From: Afipia sp. Root123D2
Lineage (GTDB): Bacteria > Pseudomonadota > Alphaproteobacteria > Rhizobiales > Xanthobacteraceae
Direction: 5' to 3'
Assembly (NCBI RefSeq): GCF_001425835.1
Contig: NZ_LMDP01000001.1
Location: forward strand, 993,476 to 1,057,475
Length of the DNA: 64,000 nucleotides
Part shown: one piece after another, positions 34,136-44,197 of the stretch
How the letters are laid out: every line of letters begins with the position of its first letter
Position numbering within the stretch: position 1 is the first letter of the stretch
Notes under the pieces: generated by a model
Databases searched by the model: none
What the model was told of the DNA's origin: nothing
The model's input: the letters and a program-made list of their open reading frames with translations, nothing else
Made by a program: the position numbers and the translations under genes

Positions 34136-34468
34136 ATGGGCAAGGACGATGATCGCACCGGCGGTCCGGTGGGGCCGACCACTTCGGTCATCACCAAAAC
34201 CAAGCCGAAAACACGGCGGCCGAGTCTGTACCGCGTATTGATCCTGAACGATGACTACACGCCGATGGAATTCGTCGTCCACGTTTTGGAGAAGTTCTTC
34301 CAGAAGGACGTTGAAGCTGCGACCAAGATCATGTTGCATGTTCATCACCACGGGATCGGTGAGTGCGGCGTGTTCACATACGAGATCGCCGAGACCAAAG
34401 TGACGCAGGTGATGGATTTTGCGCGCAAGCATCAACATCCTTTGCAATGCGTGATGGAAAAGAAGTAG
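34136..34468 (+). CDS. clpS: ATP-dependent Clp protease adaptor ClpS
   Basis: A 110-residue adaptor that delivers N-degron substrates to ClpAP. The core is unmistakable: [20 protein letters not shown] (acidic substrate-binding residues and the methionine gate), then [17 protein letters not shown] and [17 protein letters not shown]. The start at 34136 ([10 protein letters not shown]) gives the usual length. An upstream in-frame ATG (34061) would add 25 residues; neither has an obvious ribosome site. clpA follows after 195 bases. Confidence 0.93.
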   Translation: MGKDDDRTGGPVGPTTSVITKTKPKTRRPSLYRVLILNDDYTPMEFVVHVLEKFFQKDVEAATKIMLHVHHHGIGECGVFTYEIAETKVTQVMDFARKHQHPLQCVMEKK

Positions 34469-34663
34469 CATTTGGTCAGGATAAGACCCTGGAACCGGGA
34501 TGCCCTCTGCGGAATTGAGGTTAATAGGTCCGGAACTGGCCGACCGGAAAATTGGCCCGCAATCAAACCTTGCAATGGACTTGAGCGACCAACAGATACG
34601 TCCATCGGATACGTAGCGAACGAACAAGTGACGTGAAGCTGGCGGGGGCCACAAAGGAAGCGA

Positions 34664-37057
34664 ATGCCGACTTTTTCTCAAAGCCTTGAACAATCCCTGC
34701 ACCGCGCGCTGGCGATCGCGAACGAGCGCCATCATCAATATGCGACGCTTGAGCATCTGCTGCTGTCGCTGATCGACGATTCCGACGCGGCCGCGGTGAT
34801 GCGCGCCTGCAGCGTCGACCTCGACAAGCTACGCGCCAGCCTCACCAACTATCTCGAGACCGAATTCGAGAATCTGGTCGCGGACGGTTCCGACGATGCC
34901 AAGCCAACGGCAGGATTTCAGCGCGTCGTGCAGCGCGCAGTGATTCACGTGCAGTCGTCCGGCCGCGAGGAGGTCACTGGCGCCAACGTGCTGATCGCGA
35001 TTTTCGCGGAGCGCGAGAGCCATGCGGCGTACTTCCTGCAGGAGCAGGACATGACGCGCTATGACGCGGTCAACTACATCAGCCACGGCATTGCCAAGCG
35101 CCCCGGCGTGTCCGAGGCGCGTCCGGTACGCGGCGTGGACGAAGAGGCCGATGCCAAGACCGGCGATGATTCCAAGAAGAAGGGCGAGGCGCTTGAGACC
35201 TATTGCGTCAACCTCAACAAGAAGGCGCGCGATGGCAAGATCGACCCGGTGATCGGCCGCAACGCCGAAATCAACCGCGCGATCCAGGTGCTGTGCCGCC
35301 GCCAGAAGAACAACCCGCTGTTCGTCGGTGAGGCCGGCGTCGGCAAGACCGCGATCGCCGAAGGGCTCGCCAAGCGCATCGTCGACAGCGAGGTGCCCGA
35401 GGTGCTGTCCGCGGCCACCGTGTTCTCGCTCGACATGGGAACGCTGCTGGCCGGCACGCGCTATCGCGGCGATTTCGAAGAGCGGCTGAAGCAGGTCATC
35501 AAGGAACTGGAGGCGCATCCCAATGCGATCCTGTTCATCGACGAGATTCACACCGTGATCGGCGCCGGCGCGACATCCGGTGGCGCGATGGATGCATCCA
35601 ACCTGCTGAAGCCGGCTTTGGCCTCGGGCGGCATCCGCTGCATGGGCTCGACCACCTACAAGGAATATCGCCAGCACTTCGAGAAGGATCGCGCGCTGGT
35701 GCGCCGGTTCCAGAAGATCGACGTCAACGAGCCGTCGGTGGCGGATGCGATCGGCATCCTCAAAGGCCTCAAGCCGTATTTCGAGGATTATCACAAGCTG
35801 AAGTACACCAACGACGCCATCGAGGCGGCGGTGAACCTGTCGGCGCGCTACATCCACGACCGCAAGCTGCCGGACAAGGCGATCGACGTGATCGACGAGT
35901 CGGGCGCTGCGCAGATGCTCGTGCCGGAGAACAAGCGCAAGAAGACCATCGGCATCAAGGAAATCGAGACCACGATCGCGACCATGGCGCGGATTCCACC
36001 CAAGAGCGTGTCGAAGGACGATGCCGAGGTGCTCAAGCATCTCGAGCAGACCCTCAAGCGCACGGTGTTCGGGCAGGACAAGGCCATCGAGGCGTTGTCG
36101 GCGTCGATCAAGCTGGCGCGCGCCGGCCTGCGCGAACCGGAGAAGCCGATCGGCTCGTATCTGTTCTCGGGCCCCACCGGCGTCGGCAAGACCGAAGTGG
36201 CGAAGCAGCTCGCGGCGTCGCTGGGCGTCGAACTGATCCGCTTCGACATGTCAGAGTATATGGAGCGGCACACGGTGTCGCGCCTGATCGGCGCGCCTCC
36301 GGGCTATGTCGGCTTCGATCAGGGCGGTTTGCTGACCGACGGCGTCGACCAGCATCCGCATTGCGTCGTGCTGCTCGACGAAATCGAGAAGGCACATCCG
36401 GATCTCTACAACGTGCTGTTGCAGATCATGGATCACGGCAAGCTGACCGACCACAACGGCAAGCAGGTCAACTTCCGCAACGTCATCCTGATCATGACGA
36501 CCAATGCGGGCGCCGCCGATCTGGCGCGTCAGGCGTTCGGCTTCACGCGCACCAAGCGGGAAGGCGACGACAGCGAGGCGATCAACCGCCAGTTCGCGCC
36601 GGAGTTCCGCAACCGTCTCGACGCCATCGTTTCGTTCGCGCATCTCAATGCGGATGTGATCGGCATGGTCGTCGAAAAGTTCGTGTTGCAGCTCGAGGCG
36701 CAACTCGGAGACCGCGACGTCACCATCGAACTCTCCGAACCCGCCAAGGCGTGGCTGGTGAAGGAAGGTTACGACGAACAGATGGGCGCCCGGCCGATGG
36801 CGCGCGTCATTCAAGAGTACATCAAGAAGCCTCTGGCGGACGAGGTCCTGTTCGGCAAGCTCAAGGGCGGCGGGCATGTCCGCGTCGTCGTCAACAAGGA
36901 CGAGCAGGGGCTCGACAAGATCGGCTTCGAATTTGTCGAAGGCCCGGTCACGCCGAAGCCGGAGAAGCTGCCCGGCGCGCGCAAGCGCGCTCCGCGCAAG
37001 CCGAAGGGCGGAGACGGCCCAAAGGGGCCGACCAAGGTGCCGCTCGTCAAGGTGTAA
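34664..37057 (+). CDS. clpA: ATP-dependent Clp protease ATP-binding subunit ClpA
   Basis: A 797-residue AAA+ unfoldase. It has the Clp N domain (1-140), nucleotide-binding domain 1 with Walker [10 protein letters not shown] and Walker [10 protein letters not shown], and domain 2 with GPTGVGKTE and [11 protein letters not shown]. It lacks the coiled-coil middle domain of ClpB, so ClpA is the right call. The loop that docks ClpP reads FGF (in [12 protein letters not shown]) instead of the E. coli IGL. A Lys/Pro-rich tail (from about 770) is an extension. The ATG is preceded by GGAAGCGA. clpS is directly upstream. Confidence 0.95.
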   Translation: MPTFSQSLEQSLHRALAIANERHHQYATLEHLLLSLIDDSDAAAVMRACSVDLDKLRASLTNYLETEFENLVADGSDDAKPTAGFQRVVQRAVIHVQSSGREEVTGANVLIAIFAERESHAAYFLQEQDMTRYDAVNYISHGIAKRPGVSEARPVRGVDEEADAKTGDDSKKKGEALETYCVNLNKKARDGKIDPVIGRNAEINRAIQVLCRRQKNNPLFVGEAGVGKTAIAEGLAKRIVDSEVPEVLSAATVFSLDMGTLLAGTRYRGDFEERLKQVIKELEAHPNAILFIDEIHTVIGAGATSGGAMDASNLLKPALASGGIRCMGSTTYKEYRQHFEKDRALVRRFQKIDVNEPSVADAIGILKGLKPYFEDYHKLKYTNDAIEAAVNLSARYIHDRKLPDKAIDVIDESGAAQMLVPENKRKKTIGIKEIETTIATMARIPPKSVSKDDAEVLKHLEQTLKRTVFGQDKAIEALSASIKLARAGLREPEKPIGSYLFSGPTGVGKTEVAKQLAASLGVELIRFDMSEYMERHTVSRLIGAPPGYVGFDQGGLLTDGVDQHPHCVVLLDEIEKAHPDLYNVLLQIMDHGKLTDHNGKQVNFRNVILIMTTNAGAADLARQAFGFTRTKREGDDSEAINRQFAPEFRNRLDAIVSFAHLNADVIGMVVEKFVLQLEAQLGDRDVTIELSEPAKAWLVKEGYDEQMGARPMARVIQEYIKKPLADEVLFGKLKGGGHVRVVVNKDEQGLDKIGFEFVEGPVTPKPEKLPGARKRAPRKPKGGDGPKGPTKVPLVKV

Positions 37058-37064
37058 CAAACAG

Positions 37065-37095
37065 AAGGCCGGGATCACCTCCCGGCCTTTTCGTT
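37065..37095 (+). terminator. terminator of clpA
   Basis: Arms aaggccggga and tcccggcctt pair around a tcacc loop with a T-rich tail (ttttcgttt). It starts eight bases past the clpA stop. The opposing MFS fragment ends just beyond it. Confidence 0.88.
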
Positions 37096-37113
37096 TGCGC
37101 GCATGCTTCGACG

Positions 37114-37533
37114 TCAGCCTGTCTTGAGCACCATCGAGTCGCGGCGGGTGAACAGCAGCGCGATGGCAGCTCCGGTCAGTTCCGCTGCCGCGCCGCCGAC
37201 ATAGGCGAGACGCAGCCCGCTCAGCATGCCGTCCTGCATTCCGCCTCCGGCGTGGCTCGCATAGATCGCGCCGAGAACGGCGATGCCCATGGTGGCGCCG
37301 ACCATGCGCGTGGTGTTGATCAGACCAGAGGCCGTTCCCGAGCGCGCCGGGCCGACCGCCGCCACAGCAACCGCATTCACCGGCGCGGTGTTGAGACCGA
37401 GGCCGGCACCGATGACGACCAGTGAGGCCTGAACGAACCACAGGTTCGGGGAGGCGGTGGCGGCTGCCGCGAGCAACAGCAGTCCGCCGCCCATGCAACC
37501 GGTGCCGCCGACCAGCATGGCGCATGTAGGCAT
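37114..37533 (-). pseudogene. C-terminal remnant of a DHA2-type MFS transporter
   Basis: The frame encodes 139 residues resembling only the last four or so membrane helices of a 14-TM drug:H+ antiporter (MFS): GGLLLLAAAATASPNLWF, QASLVVIGAGLGLNTAPVNA, RSGTASGLINTTRMVGATMG, then a final helix. Full family members have about 450-500 residues, so roughly the first 70 per cent is missing. It begins directly downstream of the PilZ gene's terminator, leaving no room for a promoter or the missing part. A deletion remnant is the best reading; the frame itself is intact. Confidence 0.7.
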
Positions 37534-37540
37534 AACAAAA

Positions 37541-37565
37541 AAGCCGGCAGCGATGCTGCCGGCTT
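37541..37565 (-). terminator. terminator of the PilZ gene
   Basis: Read on the minus strand, aagccggcag pairs with ctgccggctt around a 5-base loop, then a T-run. It lies 39 bases after the PilZ gene stop. Confidence 0.85.
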
Positions 37566-37604
37566 CAACGTCATGGGAAACCCGAAATTCTCCAGCGGCC
37601 GACG

Positions 37605-38072
37605 TCAGCCGAGATGTTTCAGCGTCTCGGTGATGACGTCGAATTTTTCTTCGATCGCCTGACCGGCGACGTGACCGATGCCCGCCGCAACAAGGCCGCC
37701 GGCGGCAATGACGAGCAGGGAATCAAGACCGATGCCGGCGGTGTCGTCGGTGATAAAACCTTCCACTTTTCGTCGGATCGCTTTGCGGCGCGTAGCGAAG
37801 TCGACCACCTTGCCGGTCTCGCTGTCGCGCGCGAAGGCGAGACCGGCTTGATCATGGCTCCGCCACACGGTCTTCGCTGAAATCGTTTCGCCGCGATGAC
37901 GGATGGTGAGGTTGAGGGCGTCCGGCAACGATGTGCCGTCTGGAAATGAAATGCGTGCGCCGTCCTTCGAATAATTGCGGACGATGCAATCGAAAACCGA
38001 TTGCCGCTCGTTGAAGTCGACTGCTGCTCCGTAGAGCACGCGCCCCCTCCGGGTTTTCCGCCGCTCGATCAT
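37605..38072 (-). CDS. PilZ domain protein
   Basis: A 155-residue protein. The N-terminal PilZ domain carries the c-di-GMP-binding pair: an arginine cluster ERRKTRRGRV at the start and NYSKDGARISF ([D/N]-x-S-x-x-G). The barrel ends near AGLAFARD. A C-terminal hydrophobic stretch (GIGLDSLLVIAAGGLVAAGI) is probably a membrane helix. It is likely a c-di-GMP effector, matching pleD elsewhere in the window. The ATG is at 38072. Confidence 0.82.
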   Translation of the reverse strand: MIERRKTRRGRVLYGAAVDFNERQSVFDCIVRNYSKDGARISFPDGTSLPDALNLTIRHRGETISAKTVWRSHDQAGLAFARDSETGKVVDFATRRKAIRRKVEGFITDDTAGIGLDSLLVIAAGGLVAAGIGHVAGQAIEEKFDVITETLKHLG

Positions 38073-38238
38073 GTTTCCAATGCTCTGTTTACGAATTGTT
38101 CATCATACCGTGGCGGTCGGGGGACGTAAGACAAAGGTGGATTGCGATTGCCATCAAAGTTAACGCACGCGTGCCTTGAAATGACCGGTAACGGCGCCAT
38201 TTCAGCTCAAATCCGGCATTTCCGACAGATGGGCTTCC

Positions 38239-39186
38239 ATGCCACCTGCGATTTTGCGATTCGTCGCGAGCCTGTGCGCCGTGCTGGTGGTGGCGAGCGC
38301 TGCTGTCGCCGAGGATGCTGCGCCGGCCCCTCATGACAGCGCTGCTGCCACCAACAGGCCCGCAGGGTCCAGCGATGCCGCTGCGCGCGAGGCGATGTGC
38401 CTGATGATCGAATCTGCGGCGTCGGCGCATGGCCTGCCACTCGAGTTCTTCGCCCGTGTGATCTGGCAGGAGAGCCGCTTCCAGCCGGACGCGGTCGGGC
38501 CGGTGACGCGCAGCGGCGAGCGCGCGCAGGGTGTCGCACAGTTTATGCCGGGCACGGCCAGTGAGCGGCGTCTGCTCGATCCGTTCGATCCGGTTCAGGC
38601 CCTTCCGAAGTCCGCCGAGTTTCTTGCCGAGCTGCGAACACAGTTCGGCAATCTGGGTCTGGCGGCGGCGGCCTATAATTCAGGTCCGCGCCGGGTCCAG
38701 GAATGGATTGCCGGTACCGGTTACATGCCCGCGGAGACCCGCAACTATGTCTACGCCATCACCGGAACATCGGTGGATGACTGGGCGTCGGCGGGGAGGG
38801 GCGATGCCGTGAAGCCGCGTGACAAGCCATCCGGCTGTCGCGAATTGATGGCGTTGCTGACGCGTGCACCGAATCCATTCATCGCCGGTCTCGAACAGCG
38901 CGTGAAGCTCGGCACCGCCAGCCCGTGGGGCGTGCAGCTCGCGGCCGGGTTCTCCCGCGACAAGGCGCTGGCGATGTATGCACGGGCGATGAAGCGGCTC
39001 AGCGGGGTCGTCGGCGATCGCGATCCCAATCTTCTCAGTTCGGTGCTGCGCAGCCGTGGCACCCGGGCGTTTTGTCAGGTCAGGATCGGCGCCGACACCC
39101 GCGCCGCGGCGGACGATCTGTGCGCGAAAATTCACCGTACGGGCGCAGCCTGCATCGTGTTGCGCAATCGCGGCATTCGCGGTTGA
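38239..39186 (+). CDS. lytic transglycosylase
   Basis: A 315-residue soluble lytic transglycosylase. A signal peptide (LRFVASLCAVLVVASAAVAE) precedes an SLT domain (about 50-175) with catalytic Glu in FARVIWQESRFQ and the GVAQFMPGTA motif. AAYNSGPRRVQEWI completes the active site. The C-terminal part (FCQVRIGADTRAAADDLCAK, TGAACIVLRNRG) resembles a SPOR-like domain that would bind glycan. It cleaves peptidoglycan between MurNAc and GlcNAc. The ATG is at 38239. A methyltransferase gene follows on the same strand. Confidence 0.85.
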   Translation: MPPAILRFVASLCAVLVVASAAVAEDAAPAPHDSAAATNRPAGSSDAAAREAMCLMIESAASAHGLPLEFFARVIWQESRFQPDAVGPVTRSGERAQGVAQFMPGTASERRLLDPFDPVQALPKSAEFLAELRTQFGNLGLAAAAYNSGPRRVQEWIAGTGYMPAETRNYVYAITGTSVDDWASAGRGDAVKPRDKPSGCRELMALLTRAPNPFIAGLEQRVKLGTASPWGVQLAAGFSRDKALAMYARAMKRLSGVVGDRDPNLLSSVLRSRGTRAFCQVRIGADTRAAADDLCAKIHRTGAACIVLRNRGIRG

Positions 39187-39255
39187 CCAGTCTGTTTCGG
39201 CATCGCCCATGATTTGTGTAGTATCCCGGTTTATCTTTCTGACAGGCTTGAGTTC

Positions 39256-39879
39256 ATGGATAGCGCAACCCGCAAGGCGCATTGGCAAGGCGTTTACACC
39301 TCCAAGAAGGAGGACAGTGTCAGCTGGTTTCAGAAGGATCCCGTCCCGTCGCTCGAACTCCTGGCGCTCGCCAATGCTACAAACCGGTCTGCGATCATCG
39401 ATATCGGAGGCGGCGCGTCGCGATTGGTCGATAGGCTTGTCAGCGACGGTTATCGCGATCTGACGGTGCTCGATCTTTCCGAGGCGGCACTTGCCATTGC
39501 GCGGGCGCGTCTCGGTCCCCGAGGCGATACCGTCAACTGGATTGCAGCCGACGTAACGACCTGGGAGCCCGAGCGCCTCTACGACGTCTGGCATGATCGC
39601 GCGGCCTTTCATTTCCTGACGGAGACAGCGGATCAATCGGCTTACGCAGACCGTCTTCGGCGTGGGCTGCGCCCGGGCGGTTTCGCCGTCATAGGAACGT
39701 TTGCAATGGATGGGCCCGAAAAATGCAGCGGTTTGCCCGTGGCACGGCATGACGAGAACAGCCTCGCTTCCATATTGGGTGATAGTTTCTCATTTGTAGA
39801 CAGCCGCCGCCGTGAGCACGTCACGCCGTGGGGGACGACACAGCGATTTCAGTTCAGCACCTTCCGCCTCCGCCCATGA
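39256..39879 (+). CDS. class I SAM-dependent methyltransferase
   Basis: A 207-residue methyltransferase. SAM-binding motif I is IIDIGGGASRLVDRLV, motif II is DLTVLDLSEAALAIAR, and motif III lies in DRAAFHFLTE. The N-terminal KAHWQGVYTSKKEDSVSWFQ is typical of a small subgroup sometimes annotated as thiopurine-type or unspecified methyltransferases. Substrate is unknown. A GTG at 39214 would add 14 residues; the ATG at 39256 matches the family start better. Confidence 0.82.
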   Translation: MDSATRKAHWQGVYTSKKEDSVSWFQKDPVPSLELLALANATNRSAIIDIGGGASRLVDRLVSDGYRDLTVLDLSEAALAIARARLGPRGDTVNWIAADVTTWEPERLYDVWHDRAAFHFLTETADQSAYADRLRRGLRPGGFAVIGTFAMDGPEKCSGLPVARHDENSLASILGDSFSFVDSRRREHVTPWGTTQRFQFSTFRLRP

Positions 39880-40025
39880 GCAGATGGGTGCATTGGCTGT
39901 GCTCGTCGCATGCAGGTCAGACCTTCGTGCGGCGAGGGTTCTGTCACCCTTTGTTCCCTTGACCGGTCGAACGGTTTCGACGACGTGAAGGTCCACGATA
40001 CCTCGCAACCACCGAGTGATTTGGC

Positions 40026-40766
40026 TTGACGCTGCCCGCCCTCGATTCCCCAACATGGCAGAGTTCGTCCCGGACATTTTTCGAGGGCCTGCGGTCGGCT
40101 GTGTCGTCGGTTCTCGGCCTGGTGTTGTTCATGACATTTATCGGTATCGGCGCATTTGCGCACGATACCGGATTCAGCCTCACATGGGCTCTGGTCAGCA
40201 GCGTGTTGATCTGGGCCGGTCCCGCGCAAATCATCCTGATTTCGACGTCTCACGCCGGCGCCAGTCTGGTTGAGTCCGCGTTGGCGGTGACGCTCACCGC
40301 AATCCGGCTGTTGCCGATGGTGGTGGTCGTGCTGCCGATGCTGCGGACGCGGCAGACTAAAATGTATCAGCTCGCGCTGCCTGCGCATTTCACCGCCGTC
40401 ACTTTCTGGGTGGAGAGCGTACGGCTCTTGCCGCTGGTGCCACGCGAAAAACGCATCGCCTTCGCCAATGGTCTCGGGACTGGTTTTGTCGCGCTGTGCG
40501 CGATTGCCACGGCGTTCGGTTTCGGCCTGGCCGCCAAGTTGCCGACGATCTTTGCCGCCGGCATCCTGTCGCTGACCCCGCTCGTGTTTCTGCTGTCCAC
40601 GATGCGCAATGGCCGCGATATAGCCGACCGGGCGGCGCTGATCCTCGGGCTGGCGTTTTACCCGCTGGTCTCGACCTACATGCACACCGGTGTCGATATT
40701 CTGGTCAGCGGTGTTTCGGCCGGCACCATCGCTTATGGCTTGAACCGATGGGCGAGGCGCAAATGA
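40026..40766 (+). CDS. azlC: AzlC family branched-chain amino acid permease subunit
   Basis: A 246-residue polytopic membrane protein. It has FEGLRSAVSSVLGLVLFMTF, VLIWAGPAQIILISTSHAGA (the conserved AGPAQ of AzlC) and TRQTKMYQLALPAHFTAVTF. AzlC and AzlD form an efflux system for branched-chain amino acids. The frame opens only just upstream (stop at 40017-40019), and the only suitable start is TTG at 40026. Its stop overlaps the azlD start (ATGA), supporting a translationally coupled pair. Confidence 0.87.
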   Translation: MTLPALDSPTWQSSSRTFFEGLRSAVSSVLGLVLFMTFIGIGAFAHDTGFSLTWALVSSVLIWAGPAQIILISTSHAGASLVESALAVTLTAIRLLPMVVVVLPMLRTRQTKMYQLALPAHFTAVTFWVESVRLLPLVPREKRIAFANGLGTGFVALCAIATAFGFGLAAKLPTIFAAGILSLTPLVFLLSTMRNGRDIADRAALILGLAFYPLVSTYMHTGVDILVSGVSAGTIAYGLNRWARRK

Positions 40767-41107
40767 GCGACCTCATCGGCGGCTGGTATCCGTTCGTGAT
40801 CCTGCTGGTGGCAGGCTTCCTGCCCAACGAGATATGGCGTCTGCTCGGCCTCGTCATCGGGGGCGGCATCGAGGAGAATTCGGAAGTGTTGGTCTGGGTC
40901 CGGGCCGTCGCCACCGCCATTCTGGCCGGGGTGATCGCACAGATCCTGATCGTGCCGCCGGGCGCGCTGGCGAGTGTGCCGGACGTCATTCGCTACAGTT
41001 CGGTGCTCGTCGGCATCGTCGGCTATTTCGCCGCCCGCAAATCGGTGTTCGCGGGCGTGGTGTGCGGCGAGATTTTCGTGCTCGCCGGTACCTGGCTGAT
41101 GACCTGA
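40763..41107 (+). CDS. azlD: AzlD domain protein, partner of AzlC
   Basis: A 114-residue protein with four hydrophobic segments, including FVILLVAGFLPNEIWRLLGL and GYFAARKSVFAGVVCGEIFV. It is the small second subunit of the branched-chain amino acid exporter. Length matches AzlD (about 100-115). It ends one base from the convergent HIT gene. Confidence 0.82.
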   Translation: MSDLIGGWYPFVILLVAGFLPNEIWRLLGLVIGGGIEENSEVLVWVRAVATAILAGVIAQILIVPPGALASVPDVIRYSSVLVGIVGYFAARKSVFAGVVCGEIFVLAGTWLMT

Positions 41108-41108
41108 T

Positions 41109-41534
41109 TTAGGATTTCAGCGCCGCGATCATTCGCGCGGTGTGCTCTTCCAGCACCTTGGGGTCTTCCTTCCGCGTCGCCGGCGGCAGCAACGCGACGC
41201 CTTCGTTGCGCGGCATCACGTGCATGTGCAGGTGATAGACCTCCTGGCCGGCAGCGGGTTCGCTGAATTGCGCGATCATGACGCCTTCGGCCTTGAATGC
41301 CGTCATCGCTGCCAGCGCGATCTTTTGCGACACCCGCGCGACATGGGCGAGATCGTCCGGTTTGATGTCGATGATGTTGCGGGCCGGCGCCTTCGGGATC
41401 ACCAGCGTGTGGCCGGGAGAGCGCGGCATAATGTCGAGAAATGCCAGCGTATGGTCGTCCTCATAGACCTTGTAACAGGGCAGTTCGCCGCGCAGGATTT
41501 TCGCAAAGATGTTTTGATTGTCGTAAGCGGTCAT
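41109..41534 (-). CDS. HIT family protein
   Basis: A 141-residue histidine-triad nucleotide hydrolase of the HinT/Fhit type. The catalytic triad lies in YHLHMHVMPR (His-x-His-x-His), preceded by the fold's FLDIMPRSPGHTLVIPK. It hydrolyses nucleoside phosphoramidates or dinucleotides. The ATG at 41534 has GGGA upstream; one four codons further out is possible. No operon partner on this strand. Confidence 0.9.
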   Translation of the reverse strand: MTAYDNQNIFAKILRGELPCYKVYEDDHTLAFLDIMPRSPGHTLVIPKAPARNIIDIKPDDLAHVARVSQKIALAAMTAFKAEGVMIAQFSEPAAGQEVYHLHMHVMPRNEGVALLPPATRKEDPKVLEEHTARMIAALKS

Positions 41535-41597
41535 GATCGATCCCAAAATTCAGCGGCGTACCATCGCCGCGTGGATTGACCGCGTCAAGCGGCCACA

Positions 41598-42668
41598 TCA
41601 TGTGCTGTCCGGCTTGCCGGTCGCGATTTCGTCGATGCGGTCGGCGAGATCGTTGAAATCGCGATGGAGCCGTTCGAGTGCAAAGGCAAATCCGAACACC
41701 CGGCCCGCTTCCTCGAAATCGAGCGGGCGGATCGCGCCGGTACGGCGCAATTCATGGAAGGCCTGGGTGAAGGCAAGGTAGCTCTCCTCGACATTGTCGC
41801 GCGGGACGGAGTTTTTACTGCTCAGTCCTGTGATGCACCGAGCGGCCAGCGCGGCCTCCGACTGGAGCAGGGTGGCCGCTGCCGGCGAGAGCGTTGCCGC
41901 GATGGTCTCTGGAAAGAGTGTGCCGAGTGCGCTCCCGACGAGAACGAGGTCGTTACGGATTCGCCATAAGGTCCGCGGAATCGATGGCGGGATGGCGTGG
42001 TCGGCGAGGCGCGATGCCCGCTCGCGATCGGCCTCCTTCATGGCCTGTTCGACATTGGCGAGCGCCTGACGCAGGGCAGGATGCTCGGACGACGGCGCGA
42101 GGGCTTCGCCGCGCGTCAGTGCTTCCGCTTCCGACAGCAGCAGGCCCTGGATGCGCCGAAGGACCGCGACAGAGCGTTCGACGACGATCTCGTGCGAGCG
42201 GGCAGGCAGGATGAAAACCGTCGCCAGCACGCCGATCAGGCCGCCCAGTGCGATTTCGATGACGCGATCGACGACGAAATTCTCGACCGGCACACCCGGC
42301 GGCTGGCTGAGCAGCATGATCGCTGCGGTGACCGGTGCGATTCTCAACTGGGGATAGACGGCCGCACCCAGCACGGCGAGCGCCGTGACGACGAGGAGCG
42401 CGGTGCCTTGACCGAGTGCGGTGCCCGAATGAAAGGCGGCAGCGAACCCGCCCAGCAGGGCGCCCGCGAGCGTACCGATCATCCGGTCCGCCGCCGCTCC
42501 CAGTGTCCCGCCGATCGAGGCCTGAATCACAATCAGGACTGTGAAGACGGCCCAGTAGCCTTGCTGAAGATCGAGAGCCTTGTAGGCAGCGTAAGCAGCA
42601 GCCGTCGCGATCGTGACACGAAAGGTCTGGCGCAGCGCGGCGGCGCGGCGGGTCAGAAAATCGTCCAT
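41598..42668 (-). CDS. FUSC family membrane protein
   Basis: A 356-residue protein of the FUSC/aromatic-acid-exporter type. About six hydrophobic segments in the first 160 residues include QGYWAVFTVLIVIQASIGGT and LGAAADRMIGTLAGALLGGF (FUSC signature). A soluble helical part (about 165-356) follows. Such proteins export aromatic acids or related compounds, often with a partner. The ATG at 42668 is the better start; a TTG at 42764 would add 32 residues. Confidence 0.78.
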   Translation of the reverse strand: MDDFLTRRAAALRQTFRVTIATAAAYAAYKALDLQQGYWAVFTVLIVIQASIGGTLGAAADRMIGTLAGALLGGFAAAFHSGTALGQGTALLVVTALAVLGAAVYPQLRIAPVTAAIMLLSQPPGVPVENFVVDRVIEIALGGLIGVLATVFILPARSHEIVVERSVAVLRRIQGLLLSEAEALTRGEALAPSSEHPALRQALANVEQAMKEADRERASRLADHAIPPSIPRTLWRIRNDLVLVGSALGTLFPETIAATLSPAAATLLQSEAALAARCITGLSSKNSVPRDNVEESYLAFTQAFHELRRTGAIRPLDFEEAGRVFGFAFALERLHRDFNDLADRIDEIATGKPDST

Positions 42669-42854
42669 CCAGCTTTTGATCGATGCCACGCTCTGTCCCG
42701 CGATTTCGTTTGGCCTGCTGGCTCCCAGACCGGCAAGCCTAGGCGGGTCGGGGTAACGGGACAATGCAATCTCGTGCTGGCCGGTCCAAAACGATGTGCA
42801 ATCGGTTGCACGATGTGAAGCAAGATGGCGCGTCGAGGGGTGGGGCGTCCGCGA

Positions 42855-44090
42855 TCAGCCGTCTTTGTTCGTCTTGCGGAACGGTCCCGCTTCGGTCAGG
42901 TCTTCCACGGATTCCTGCACGTAAGTCCGCTCGTTCTTGAGGTAGTCGCTGACAGCGCGGCGTAGCGACGGGTTGGCGATGTAGTGCGCCGAGCAGGTGG
43001 TCTGAGGCAGATAGCCGCGAGCAATCTTGTGCTCGCCCTGGGCCCCGGCCTCGACGGTCTTCAGCCCGCGCGCGATGGCGAACTCGATTGCCTGATAGTA
43101 GCAGACTTCGAAATGCAGGAAGGGATGGTGCTCGATCGCTCCCCAATTGCGGCCGAACAATGTGTCGGAGCCGATGAAGTTGATCGCACCGGCGATCCAT
43201 CGGCCATTGCGCTTCGCCATCACCAGCAGAACGTCCTGCGCCATCGTCTCACCGATCTGCGCGAAGAACTTGCGGTTCAGATAGGGCCGCCCCCATTTGC
43301 GTGAACCGGTCTCCATGTAGAACTCGAAGAACGCGTCCCAGGCATCTTCGGTGATGTCGTTTCCGGTCAGGGCATGGACGGTGATGCCCTCGGCGAGCGC
43401 ATCGCGGCGCTCGCGGCGGATTGCCTTGCGATGGCGCGACACCAGTGTGCCGAGAAAATCCTCGAACGTTGCATAGCCTTCGTTTCGCCAGTGGAATTGC
43501 CGGTCGGTGCGCAGCAGGAAGCCGCGTTCGGCAAGAAAGCGGGTTTCCGCCTCGCGCGCGAAGGTGACATGAACGGAGGAGGCGTTCACGGCATCGCACA
43601 GGCCGATCAGGCCGCCTGCCAGCGCATCGGCGACGCGCTGGGTATCGACGCCGTCGCGGATCAGCAGCCGCGGCCCGGTAGCGGGCGTGAATGGTACTGT
43701 GGCCTGCAGCTTCGGATAGTAGCTGCCGCCGGCGCGCTCGAACGCATCGGCCCAGCCGTGATCGAACACGTATTCGCCTTGCGAGTGGCTCTTCATATAG
43801 CAAGGGACGATGCCGACGATGCTGCCGTCGAGCCGTGCCACCAGATGCCGCGGCCCCCAGCCGGTCCGCGCCGTGGCGGAACCTGATTCCTCCAACGCCG
43901 AGAAAAAAGCGTGGGAAATGAACGGGTTATATGCGGGTTTGCAGCCGCCGTGCGAATCCGCATCCGACAACGTGTCGAACAGGTCGAGGCTGGCGGCATC
44001 CTGTTTCGGATGGGCGCAGGCATTCCAGTCGTCCGCCGGAATGTGACCGATCGACGGAACTGCCTCGAGTGTAATGTCGGAAGAATCCAT
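42855..44090 (-). CDS. GNAT-like acyltransferase of the COG3146 family
   Basis: A 411-residue protein of the peptidoglycan-recognition/FemX-like GNAT group (DUF482). Characteristic stretches: YNPFISHAFFSALEESGSAT near the N-terminus, YPKLQATVPFTPATGPRLLI, DEFFEFYMETGSRKWGRPYL-like central region, and a C-terminal ARGYLPQTTCSAHYIANPSL. It is predicted to transfer an acyl or aminoacyl group; the substrate is not known. The start is the ATG at 44090. Confidence 0.82.
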   Translation of the reverse strand: MDSSDITLEAVPSIGHIPADDWNACAHPKQDAASLDLFDTLSDADSHGGCKPAYNPFISHAFFSALEESGSATARTGWGPRHLVARLDGSIVGIVPCYMKSHSQGEYVFDHGWADAFERAGGSYYPKLQATVPFTPATGPRLLIRDGVDTQRVADALAGGLIGLCDAVNASSVHVTFAREAETRFLAERGFLLRTDRQFHWRNEGYATFEDFLGTLVSRHRKAIRRERRDALAEGITVHALTGNDITEDAWDAFFEFYMETGSRKWGRPYLNRKFFAQIGETMAQDVLLVMAKRNGRWIAGAINFIGSDTLFGRNWGAIEHHPFLHFEVCYYQAIEFAIARGLKTVEAGAQGEHKIARGYLPQTTCSAHYIANPSLRRAVSDYLKNERTYVQESVEDLTEAGPFRKTNKDG

Positions 44091-44197
44091 CAGATGACAA
44101 TGAACCTGGACTTGGCGTTTTCAGGCCGGGATTTTCAGGCTGGATCAATCCTATAGATCGTTGTCCGAGGGTGTCACTTCAAGACGCCGTGCGAACG

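Noticed and set aside
34580..34608. possible heat-shock (RpoH) promoter before clpA (cttgag then catcgg, 17 bases apart)
   Set aside because: The -10 element departs from the alphaproteobacterial RpoH consensus, so the match is too weak to list as a feature.
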